From: Symbiotaphrina buchneri
Lineage: Eukaryota; Ascomycota; Symbiotaphrinales; Symbiotaphrinaceae
DNA length: 64,000 bases
Assembly (NCBI GenBank): GCA_001599915.1
Contig: BCIG01000020.1
Coordinates: 332,046 to 396,045, forward strand
Direction of reading: 5' to 3'
A program made the position numbers and the translations under genes. Below, piece by piece: positions 23,458 to 33,734 of the stretch. The stretch's first letter is position 1; every line of letters begins with the position of its first letter. The notes beneath the pieces are model-generated. The model searched no databases and was not told the origin of the DNA. It was given only the letters and a program-made list of their open reading frames with translations.

Positions 23458-24299
23458 TTAGTCTGTTTTGTTATACAGAGTCTGAACGTCCCGCACAAGG
23501 TCATGCGGTTCGTGACCTCTGTCACAGTCCTTCCATTTCCCTCCATCCCTGATGCACCAGATCTTATCATCAAGCCTTACCTACACAAGATTCAGCAACT
23601 CCTTAAGGACGATGGGGAAGGGCGCTGTCCGCTTACTGTGCAGCTGAGGGTAACGCCTGCGCTTCGAGACCTGGAGACACTATCACGTAGCAAGCCTATG
23701 GCAAAGGCCCCGTCGTCTCTGCTGACGCACTCGTTCAGTTCGTCAAAGCTGATGCCGTGTTCCAGGGCGCAATCCTGCACCAGTTCTTTCTTGGGAATGT
23801 CGGCATAGTTCTCGGTCATGCACATGGTGAAGCCGAGGTAGATCTTCGGATCAGGGTAGAGGTTGGCCGCACACAGCTCCAACATGTTCCCCAGACACTC
23901 GGCCGGACCGTGCTTGCAGGCCACCCCGTCATCCTCGTCGGTGGGCGTTCCGATATACGACAGCGTGAAGTTGACAAGCGGGGAGATGCGCTCCATGGCG
24001 GGAATCAGCAGGTCGTGCAGACAGTCGCGCGCATCGGGACATTTTGACATGATGTGTGCTTCCAGCTGAGGTTTAACCTGATCATCTGATGCCGGGTGCT
24101 CCGGCCTCACCACCCCGTTTTCAGTCCGGGACCAGGGACTACCAAAGGGGACGCCCGAACGCAGGAGGCCAAAGAGGATCAAGGCGCACAAGGCGCCGGC
24201 AAGGAAACGGGGTGCCAGGCGCCGCGGCGGTCGTGATGCCATTTGCCGAGCGCGAGGGAGAGGAAGGCGAAGTTCTCTTTCTCTGGCCTTCTCGTCCAT
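23458..24299 (-). CDS. GILT-family thiol reductase-like membrane/secretory protein
   Basis: Two exons, 24299-23637 and 23580-23458 (intron 56 bp), giving 261 residues. A single hydrophobic segment (about residues 32-48) follows a basic N-terminus, so it is a signal anchor or long signal peptide. CKHGPAECLGNMLELC at 128-143 fits the GILT signature C-x-H-G-x2-E-C-x2-N-x4-C. The putative redox site is CPDARDC (Cys87, Cys93), spaced C-x5-C and not the canonical C-x2-C. The second exon supplies CTVRLDDKIWCIRDGG. GILT proteins reduce disulfides in lysosome/vacuole-like compartments; whether this spacing is active is unknown. The gene converges on xlnR with 281 bp between stop codons. Confidence 0.85.
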
Positions 24300-24372
24300 G
24301 GCAGTTGATGTTCTGGATGGATGACTTGTTGAATGATTGACAATGCACAACGTACAATGTACGGAAGCAATA

Positions 24373-24496
24373 CCGGCGTGAGCAAAACCACCTTAACTTT
24401 TCGCTTGCGCGAACCACATCATTCGCACCCTCCTAGTAAATTTGTATGGGAGCACAAAACGCGTAAGTTCTCCACGAATAACCCGTAAGGCCGGTC
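24373..24496 (+). repeat. left terminal inverted repeat
   Basis: The 124-bp arm begins CCGGCGTGAGCAAAACC and ends GGCCGGTC. It matches the reverse complement of 27902-28025 at all but the third base. Confidence 0.93.
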
Positions 24497-24627
24497 AATT
24501 AAGCTGGTATTTGAAAGGCCTCAATCAGGAAATCTTGAAGCTATTCAGAAATCGCGTCTCTTCGAGCAGTTCGTGGCGTAGGAGGCAGTTTTAGGTGTCG
24601 CAGCCCCTCCAGGATCGCGTCTTGACC

Positions 24628-24966
24628 ATGCCACCAAAGCGCAAAGCCGCTCCAGCATGTGGTAGATGGACAAAGACGCCCCGGACGACCATCAAGAAGG
24701 TACCTAAGAAGCCTTCAAGCCCTGTCATGAACGGAGCTCTTGGTGGAGTTGTTCTAAGAGCAACTCCCATCGTGGACACCAGCGTCTATCAAGATAATCT
24801 ATTTCTGGTCTCTTTAGTAAGACGTTCACCGTCTGAAATCTTCTCTTCGTCACCTTTGAACAATCAAGAATATTTGTTAACCTCCTGTAGGTCTGAAAGG
24901 TTTTCTCCTGATCCTTTTCAGACATCTGTAAATTGTTCTATCCTGGTTGGTTTTGATTCAACATGA
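24628..24966 (+). CDS. small basic ORF in the left arm of the transposon
   Basis: An ATG at 24628 opens 112 codons with a Lys/Arg-rich start (MPPKRKAAP, then KTPRTTIKKVPKKP). It is not recognised and runs into the AT-rich core, where its composition changes, so the C-terminal half is probably degraded. It could be a passenger gene fragment, a second transposon ORF or a chance frame. Confidence 0.2.
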   Translation: MPPKRKAAPACGRWTKTPRTTIKKVPKKPSSPVMNGALGGVVLRATPIVDTSVYQDNLFLVSLVRRSPSEIFSSSPLNNQEYLLTSCRSERFSPDPFQTSVNCSILVGFDST

Positions 24967-27379
24967 TGGCATCTATAAGAACAGTTAGTTCAACCATCTT
25001 AACAGTTGTAAAGGTCTTATCAGTTTCAAAGGTTAAAGTTAATGTCTAGAACAACAAGGAAGATAGTCATAAAACCATTTATCTATATACTGTTCATATA
25101 TAAGATCTTTATAAAGAAGAAACAGTATAAACAACAGGTTACTGTTAGATTGTTAAAAGAAGTCAACTTTATAGAGTTTAAACAAGAGGTATATATGATA
25201 GATTTGAAATATTAAGACAACTATAAAGGTAAGGTATAGAACCATGTAATCAAAACCATTGTTATCTTCAGAAATCATAATAAAAAAGAATTAAAACATT
25301 ATAAAGTTAAATGTCTGAATAATAAAGATTAGTTTGATTTTATATAATATATTATATCAGTTTAAAAACCTAGATAAAGATAACTGTTTTTAAGATCTTT
25401 TTAATCAATTGATATAAATAAAAACCATTTATTTAAACAATATTAAAGATAAATAAAGTTAATAAGTTTCTATTATATATAACTTTAGTATCTAGTTTTA
25501 AAAATCTTAAAACTATCAACAAACTTGTTATAAATATCTTATAAACTTGTAAGATAACCATCAAGAAAGAACTTTAAATTATTAAAAAACAGAAAAAAAA
25601 GAATAAGATGTTTTCTATTATAGAAAAACTTTTAAACTGTTGGTATTATGATAAACAGTTTTGTAAAAGTCATGTTAATAAGTATTATATTTAGGATAAT
25701 AAATACTTTCTTATATATATTAAACTTATACATCAATAGATTACTAAGATATTAAAAGGTAAAACCACTTATACAGATGTTCTATAGAGTATCTTAAATA
25801 ATATTCTGGTTTATAAGTATCAGAAAAACGTTGTAATAACCAAAAAGAAGACAATGATGTCATTAAACATATTAATTGTATAAGGACTGTAGAATTATAT
25901 CCAGAACAACAATATTAATCAAACTATCAATCTATTACAGTTTTAACCAATAGTTTACAGTAGTTCTATTATTAAGATATATAATCTTGACAGTCAGATA
26001 AGGAACTATATTAATTAATAGATTCAATATCAACCAATATAAACCAGTAAGTTTGATAATATATATAATGTTTTGAAAAAAAAAGTATAACTGTTTTCTG
26101 ATTTATACCTATAAGAAGGTAAAATAAAAAGGTATAAGGATTCTAAAGGATATAGGAATCAAGTTTTAAAAACAGGTAAAACAGTTTCTTTTATTCTTAA
26201 TAATAAAGACCTTTAAAAATACTTAGATGGTTATAAACTGGTTTGTTAAACAGACAAAGGTTTATAAATAAATTAAACAAAGATAAAAGATAGTTTCAAT
26301 CTTTTTTAATGTTTAAAAAGAAATAATAAGTTTTATAGAGTTTGTTAACATTATTGATCTGGTTAGTAATAATCTTAAAGATCTTGATGTTAAAGTTTGA
26401 AAAGAAGTCTTTTATTTTATTTAATTAATGTTTTAGGAGTTAAAACTAAATTTACATATTTTAATATAAAGATCCTATTTATTAAAGTTTTCTTATTAGT
26501 TTAAAATGGTAAATTAGTTAGATAAGGTTATTTTAAGGTTATATCTTTATTTTTAAAACTGTTTTATCTTTAATATTAAGGTTTAAAAATATCAAAATGT
26601 AGTTATTAAACTTTCTATCTTAATACTATCTATAATAATTTTTTTTAAAACTTGTTAAATTATTTAATAAAACTTCTAGAATAGAATAATAACATATTTT
26701 AAGAAGAAAGAAAAAAAATCATTCTTAAAAGAATTAAAAATTATTTAAAGTTAACCTAAATATTCTTAAAATATAACCTTATAACAACATCTTTATTGTT
26801 GATAATAAATAAAGGATTAATAATAAGCTTTATAAACTTTATAAAACAATCTTTCTTAATAAAGATATCATTTATCTTATGATTCTTTTTTATTTAACTC
26901 TTTATTATAAAGAAAGACTTTTTAATTAGATTAAAATCAGATAAATAAAAAAGAAGATATACTAACACTATCCTATGTTCTTTACATATATAAAGAAGTT
27001 TTAAATTATAATGAATTAAAATGTTATCTATGATTAAAACAGAATATAATATTAAAAAGGTTTCTATATATAGAAAAACTTTGTTCTGAATAAAACAGTT
27101 AAATAGTTCCTTTGTATACTTTTTATAAAAGATCTTATATACAATATATCTATTGATTATATAAACAAGAAGGACATTCTACTGTTCAGACTGTTTCAAA
27201 GACTTATCTACCTTTTTCTGAACTCTTAGAGAAACCCAAGTTTTTTTCTTATCTTTAGTCTGTTTATTAACAACGTTTTTGTCTATAAAAATATTCTGAT
27301 TAGTAGTTCAACCAAGAAGACATATAAATCAACAGTTATAAAGATATTGATTTCTTTCAGACATCTGTTTCTTAACACC

Positions 27380-27754
27380 TTTCCTACTTTATTACCACAG
27401 TCTGAACATCCTAGAACAGGTATATCAGAAGATCACAAAACCGAACTTCATTCAAATATAGTATGCTATCTTATCTATGTATGCTTTAGAACTGTCAACC
27501 TTCAGCCAGTAGATCAAGCAATACTCCATCTCCAACGTGAGCTTCCTTGGACAGTCTACGGCAAAAGACAGGGCCTCAACTGCGGCCTATATGCAGAGGT
27601 TCTTCCGGATGTTGTATACGATCGGTTTGGATCTACCCAGCGTCTGTACAATACAAGGGACGCTGAATCCGGCTTCTAGGAAGGAGACGACCTTCTCCCG
27701 TTCCTGTTCAGTTAAATGGTGGCCGTTGGGGCGTAGCTTGCTGCAGACGGCCAT
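27380..27754 (-). pseudogene. Tc1-like transposase N-terminal remnant
   Basis: Reading from 27754 on the minus strand, the frame gives LTEQEREKVVSFLEAGFSV and QTLGRSKPIVYNI, a helix-turn-helix typical of Tc1 transposases. A TAG then interrupts where CAG would fit, a RIP-type change. The same frame continues past further stops with KLTLEMEYCLIYWL, IDKIAYYI, KFGFVIF and CSRMFRLW, the usual linker before the DDE_3 domain. The DDE core itself is not readable in the AT-rich part. The start codon is the first ATG in frame. Confidence 0.7.
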
Positions 27755-27901
27755 CGCGGGTTGGCTCTGTGGGGGGGAGACGCGTCGCAGAGCCTCAAAA
27801 CGATCTTCGGACGGCCACCACACCACCACGAAGTGGCTAGGAAAGCTCTTTTTCGTATAGCTTCAAAAATGCCTGATTTGGATTCAAAAACAGCTTTAAC
27901 G

Positions 27902-28025
27902 GACCGGCCTTACGGGTTATTCGTGGAGAACTTACGCGTTTTGTGCTCCCATACAAATTTACTAGGAGGGTGCGAATGATGTGGTTCGCGCAAGCGAAAA
28001 GTTAAGGTGGTTTTGCTCACGCAGG
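27902..28025 (-). repeat. right terminal inverted repeat
   Basis: This is the partner of the left arm, ending GCTCACGCAGG next to the TA target duplication. It is 124 bp with one mismatch to the left arm. Confidence 0.93.
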
Positions 28026-28991
28026 TAGTATGTATTGGAGGCGGGCACTAACCATAGACGGGGTGCAGCTGTCAGAGCTACCAGGTAAGGTCCGGTACCT
28101 TACTGTACTGTATAATCTGTACGGTACCGCCGTTCGTATGGCTGTTGTACTCCGTGCGCAGTACTGTACCTTGAGGTACTTCCATGTCCCATCTTAGCTC
28201 GCACAATTTCCCTTTACAGTGTAAACAAGGGCCAGCTGCAACGTTTCATCATCAAAGGCCGTAAAACCAATTCCCATCAACCAACGACCAACCGTCTTAC
28301 TTACCTTATCTACCTTACTCTGTGCGGGATTGGCCTTCAAATACTGCCTGGGTGCAGGAATCGATCTAAGAGTTTACTGATATAATTGTCGTTACATGCG
28401 CTTTCAATAATCTATCTCTTCCTGCAGCTGCAATTTGTTTCGCAAGTCTTCATCTTTTCGTTCATGCCGAGAATGCAAAGGATGATACAGTGCTGTGTAT
28501 AGGCAGGAGGTCGTCGTTCATAGGATTCTCGCATCAGCATGTGTCGGTAGCTATCAGATATTAGAGATCTGTGAATATTGTGAATACTGTGAATAGTAGG
28601 TTTCTGNCATATCTTACTAACAGTTTCCTTAGAATGAGTTATTGAAATAAACTTACATGTACCTTTTTTTTTACAATTAACCATAAATAATCTGAAGGTC
28701 CTTTTATTTTCTTTAAGTTTTCTTAATTTTTTTTTTAATCTTTTTACTTTTTTTACCCCTATTTATATTAATTAGTACTTTTAAATGGCATATTATTGTC
28801 AATAAGTGTAAATAAACCAAATAACAGTAATAATAGTAAACTGTTATCTTTTAGTAGATGTAGATGCATAAATCGCATCAAGATTGAATAAAATAATATA
28901 AATAACATGACCCAAACCTTTATAGCACTCATATTTAACCATTTAGGTTCTTCAATTTTCACCGATAGTAGCTTAGAGGCGGTAGCCGTTG
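28026..28991. other. intergenic with AT-rich segment and one N
   Basis: The first 350 bp have normal composition with several GGTACC/CCTTAC motifs (28081-28170). From about 28550 the sequence is AT-rich with T-tracts, and one undetermined base (N) sits at 28607. No gene is recognised. The last part must contain the promoter of the kinase gene. Confidence 0.5.
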
Positions 28992-30752
28992 ATGCACGAC
29001 GTAGATTCTTTCTTCAATCCTTTCCGGACAGACCTCCCCTCTCTGCTTCAACTCACTCAGCAGCTGTGCGAGACATTTCGTCAGTTGGCCCTGTCATCGA
29101 CTGAGCAATTCCTTCCTACCCCCGTCACCAGACTTCCCTCTGGTCGTGAGCATGGCCGTTTCTTGGCACTGGATGTTGGGGGCACCAATTTGCGTGTCGG
29201 CCTCATGGAATTGTCCCAACCCACAGTTGATGGTCACGATGCTTCTTTCGACGGTGATAGCAGCGAGTTCTGCACCGAGGGACCGGCCTGCCGGGAAAGA
29301 CTCGAGAAGAATTGGCCTATCGGTGATCATCTGAAATGGGACAATGGACCAGACCTGTTTGCATGGATAGGGAGGGGGTTGTATGGCCGAGGTCGTTGTG
29401 GACTACGTTCGATCTAACTGCGGCATACGTGGCGCCGATGGCATCTCGGAGGAGCTGCCTGTTGGCATCACTTTCAGCTTCCCCATGGCGTAAGCCCTTC
29501 CCCTGAGCAATTCCAAGGAGCCTCTTCATCGTGTTTGTTGCAACACTTAGTCATGATGCCATGGGTCCATTTTGTCTTTGTTTCCTAGCAACTGTTGATG
29601 CTCTGCTTTTCGAAGACAAGCTGACTGTAGTCGCGTGGCAGGCAAAAGTCAATAGCAGAAGCCACTTTGATGCCGATGGGCAAAGGCTTCACCATAAATT
29701 CAAGTGAGCTCGAGTTGGGTGCATTGCTCATGTCGGGCTACGAACGCCATTCCGCCAGGCTGGCCCTTCAGTTGGGGAGACCACTGCCCAGGCTCAAAAT
29801 CGCTGCCATAGCCAACGACACAGTGGCGACTCTTGCTTCCTTGGCGCCTACTGTAAATGCTAGGTGGAATAGCCGGGTGGTGATGGGACTCATTGTAGCA
29901 ACAGGCACGAACGCGGCCGTGTCTATGAAGACCGATCAAATTGGACCCTCGAAGAAGCTACCAGGAGCGGAGTCTGGCAACGCTGAGGTTGTCGTTAACA
30001 CTGAATGGTCGATCCGCGGAACCGCTGGTCCTCTCAAGCAGCTGGGCTTCTTTACAAGATGGGATAGCTTGCTTGACGAAGCCTGCGAGGCTCCTGGGTT
30101 TCAACCGTTTGAGACAATGACATCAGGTCGTTACCTTGGTGAGCTAATCCGCATTGCCATGGTGGATTTCTTAGAGCAAGTGGAACACTTGTCCGCCGAA
30201 GATTTCCCTGATGGCTTAAAACAGCGGAACTATCTTGACACAAGCTTTATCAGAGATTTGGTGATCAAGGCCAAGGGGAGAGGAGATGTGAGCGCTGAAC
30301 TTGAGAGGAAAATGCCTGCTCGGCCGGGCACTGGATGGACCTGGAGTGGTGCACACAGTCAGACATTCATGCAGATCGTCGACCTTGTCCAAATAAGATC
30401 AGCTGCAATGATCGCAGCGGCAATTCTCGGCCTTCTTGCTTGCACTGGTGAATTGCAATTGCCTTCCGAGACAACCCTTGAGTTAGCTCTGGAGTCTAAT
30501 GGGACAAGTCTGCCTGTTTTGGGCAGCAATGGTGATAAAGGCAAGGCCGTTGAGGAACTTGTTGTAGCTTGCACGGGAGGGATGATCACACATTATCCTG
30601 ATTATCGCACAATGTGTCAATCTTATGTGGATCAGCTGCTCACGGCTGTCCGAAACGTGAATTCTGGGAAGAAGATTGTGCTACAAGAGGTACTGAGTGC
30701 AGGGATAATCGGGGCTGCTGCTTTGGCCGCCACCTTCAAAGATTCCACCTGA
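28992..30752 (+). CDS. hexokinase-family sugar kinase with a frameshift
   Basis: Exons 28992-29489 and 29642-30752 (intron 152 bp, GTAAGC donor, GGCAG acceptor). Ignoring one extra base, the product would be 535 residues. The phosphate-binding block FLALDVGGTNLRVG, the family strand PVGITFSFPMA, KSIAEATLMPMGKGF, the ATP-binding AANDTVATL-like motif (read as IANDTVATL) and ATGTNAA are all present, so catalytic motifs are retained. The frame breaks at a G5 run (29374-29378): before it FAWIG, after it MAEVVVDYV in the +1 frame. One G too many explains it, either a true pseudogenising insertion or a homopolymer sequencing error. By memory of family sequences it is closer to fungal GlcNAc-kinase or atypical hexokinases than to glycolytic hexokinase; substrate not assigned. 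Confidence 0.82.
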
Positions 30753-31717
30753 GTGAAATCGGTTACCATCATATTCCGGATCTACAGCTGGGCGCTGTGC
30801 AGCCAGTCAAAAACGATGAGCTCGTAGTGCATCATACCGGGACGACAACAGGTTACATTGATATGAATCTCAAGCTGTGAAAGTCGACCACCGGTACACC
30901 ATCAGATGAGCGGCTCCAACTATGCCCTCCTCGGATTGGAACGTCGCCGGTCCCCAACGTCATTGACGCGAGAAGGCATTGGACATTTGGCCGAACATCA
31001 TAGCTCTGACAGCTTTAGCAAGATGCAGTTATCGTCTCCACGGTGGTCGCGCAACCCTCCCGACAGGCTGTTTGACAGGGTAACAAGCTTGTGACGGTAG
31101 GCGTCTGGCGACAGCGGGGGTTCGGACACGGAACAGTCGTCTCTTGCAGTATGAGGCACTCAGGGACTATACATTGTTCTGTGAAAATCGGGCACCCGGG
31201 ATACGTCGCAGTAACCGTCTTGGTGTAACAGCTACTACGGCCGGGGACATGCGCCGACCGGCTCGGAACACTTCAGAGAAGTCAGTCAAACACCCTGAGT
31301 CAGGAAGGCGGGCAAGCTTTACATGGCTATGCATGTCAGGCAAGCGAAGAGGATAGGGCGCGGTAAGATCATCGTGCGAGGTGCTCGGAGAGGTTGAGAA
31401 CGTGGAGAGAGATATCTCTGCTGGACAGAGATGTAATGGGCTTTAATACTGATGCCGCAGGCTAGCACAGACGGCATCGTTAAGCTACCTAGACAATAGA
31501 CTTGCGGAGCTGAGAATCCATTACGTTGCATTTTGAACGATTAACTGTTGCTACAGAGGCCGGTGTGACGAAGTACAAACTTTGTGTTCCCGCAGCAAGG
31601 CTGAGCTGAGACAACCCCGCACCATTACGCAAATCGCCAAACCAGCAGGACACACGGCCAAGAACTTGCTGCTGACCAGATAGGCATGACTGCAGGAGAT
31701 CATCTTGGCCAGGAGCG
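30753..31717. other. intergenic, convergent 3' regions
   Basis: This lies between the kinase stop and the stop of the minus-strand gene. Several short frames exist but none is recognised. No RNA gene or repeat is seen. Confidence 0.45.
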
Positions 31718-33147
31718 CTATGTCAACTTCAAGCTCCTCAACTTTCTCTTCGACATGACTATCTGCCAACCCTGGCCGTCATCCGTTTCCCCCCTGTTGT
31801 GCTGTGGTTCTCCCCTTTTGTGCTCTGGCTCGGGTGGTGTTTTGCTGACCAGTGAGGTGGAAGGCACGAGAGACGGTGCATCGCTCTTCCTCCTCAGCGC
31901 CCTCCCTCCCCTTCTGTTGTCTTTCACGCCTTCAAATCCAAGCGTCTGACTAGACGTGACATGTTCTGTCGACAATTTCGCAGGCGAAGACAGTTGATCG
32001 TCTGCTGGACTTTTGTTGCCCCCATCCTCCTCCTCGCCAGCCTCAGCCAATTTTTGCCCCGTGCGCCAGTCCACGATCGTCTTATTTTGGACCATGCGGT
32101 CATACGTCTTCTTGTTGACATAACGCCAATATCCGCTCATTCTTTTCATCGTCTCCATCTCTTCATTCGCGGTAGCTTGGAGGTCCGTCAGGATCTCTTG
32201 CTTGAGTTTATTGACAAGGGCGTTCCGCGGCTTTGAACTTTGTTCAGAGAAATTGGCAATCCCCAGACGTTTGACAAGGTCTGGTATGACCTGTTCGAAT
32301 GATTCTGTCGTTGGAGAGGTGGGTCCTAGACCCTTGCGTGTCGCCCGGTCGATCTTGTGATATTGGAACAAGCGACTTTGATACCCTATATTGGCAGCAA
32401 TTATGCTGCCTTCGAGTTCTTCATTCCTAGCTTGGCTTCCCGTTCCGTCGACGCCGTCTTTGGTTCCATGGAGAACATCTCCGACCTTTTCTACATCGTC
32501 TGGTCTAACTATATCAAGTTCTGGGTGCACTTTTGCACCTTTCTTCGGTGACTTGGTCTCTTCTTTGACACAACTCTCACAGGGTTGTGGACTGGCAGTG
32601 GAACCATCGGAGTTGGGTTCTTGGTATGTTGGTTGATGTCCAGGGTCTAACTTCTCTTGCTTTCTCTTACCCTTTCGACTTGTCTCTGCTACATCCTTAT
32701 TCTCTTCCGGCATGTCCATCTTGGTTATTTTCTTCACCAAATTTGCAATGCTCCTGTGCCTCTTTTCATGCTCCTGTTCTCCTTTCCGGCATCTATGGAG
32801 CGTCAGCAAGGATAGTTTTTGCATGCTGGGTTGGCTACAAACGGTTCACACTTATGTGATTCCCCTGTGCCTTCTAATCAGCTATCTCTATGTACTGCAT
32901 CACGCCAAGCAGTTATACTGACCAATCTGGAAGAGGGTCTTATGGTATTTTTTGCATACCTCCTCATGCACACCGAAACAAGTCTTCTTAGCCTTTTGAG
33001 ATGATAACACCGTGTGGCAAGTGCCACATTTATGATCTGGCACAGACGATGATCAGTATGTCTCTCTTGCACTAGCGACATCTCCAACATCTTCTTACCG
33101 AGAGCCTTGGTGTCTTCCCAGCGATACAGGATATTATTCGACGCCAT
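31718..33147 (-). CDS. uncharacterised protein, conserved-looking
   Basis: Exons 33147-32960 and 32792-31718, giving 420 residues. The 167-bp intron is long for this window but has a GGTATGC donor, a GCTGAC branch point and a CATAG acceptor, and it joins the frames as CMRRCRKGEQE. The N-terminus (YRWEDTKALGKKMLEMSL) and a central block (about residues 230-320: VIPDLVKRLGI, ALVNKLKQEIL, GYWRYVNKKTYDRMVQ) look like conserved helical regions. The middle and C-terminus are charged, Lys/Glu/Pro-rich and probably disordered. No signal peptide or membrane segment is visible. I recall similar hypothetical proteins in related fungi but no function; I assign none. Confidence 0.7.
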
Positions 33148-33734
33148 AACGATCAGACACTCTAAGAATCAAGATAAATGTCGTCGCGGGTTTCTCTGAT
33201 GGACTAGGGCAATGTATGAGATTGGGAATACAGAAGATTGATATCCTGAGTATTGACACCGGAGTTGAAGAAGTCGGACTTTCTCCGCAGCAACGGGATA
33301 TCTGCTGGAGTTTAAGTCCGTCAGGAAGGGAGGAAGAAGGACATATTCGGACGCGTAAGAGCACTTCAAGGACATGACGAATTCCCTGTCACACCGAGAG
33401 GCGCCTGACCGCGTGAATGTCCACGCCATCAGGGCAGTTTACGGATCATCTACTTGGCTGCGGAGTGAAAGCTAGGCGAGAAAGCCTGTTTAACTGGAGA
33501 GGAATATGGAAAGAAGATTACAATAGGCTCCTGTCAAGGGATGTTGGGAAGGGTAATATAGTCATCATAAGATTGCAACAAGACACAATGTCAAAGAACT
33601 TCGACACTACTGCTTGGAAAATGGATATTTTGGCCTGCTTCGATATGCAGAAGTAGGCTGAATGAAATGGAGATTGTCGTCGCACGCACTAGCTATCCTT
33701 CACAGAGGTGCTGTCATAAAGCAGAGCCTTCACC
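33148..33734. other. intergenic, no gene recognised
   Basis: This lies between the start of the unknown minus-strand gene and the stop of egt1. It presumably holds the promoter of the former and the 3' UTR of the latter. Nothing else is seen. Confidence 0.45.

Larger units (their letters stand above)
24373..28025 (-). mobile_element. Tc1/mariner-like transposon with RIP-destroyed core
   Basis: Terminal inverted repeats of 124 bp (24373-24496 and 27902-28025, one mismatch) are flanked by TA at 24371-24372 and 28026-28027, as expected for Tc1/mariner insertion. Weaker similarity between the arms continues about 50 bp further in. Near the right end, on the minus strand, a transposase remnant with a helix-turn-helix begins. 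The core (about 24950-27480) is extremely AT-rich with stops in every frame, while both ends keep normal composition. At 3653 bp it is longer than a minimal one-gene Tc1 element, so extra sequence or a nested insertion may lie inside. Confidence 0.85.
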
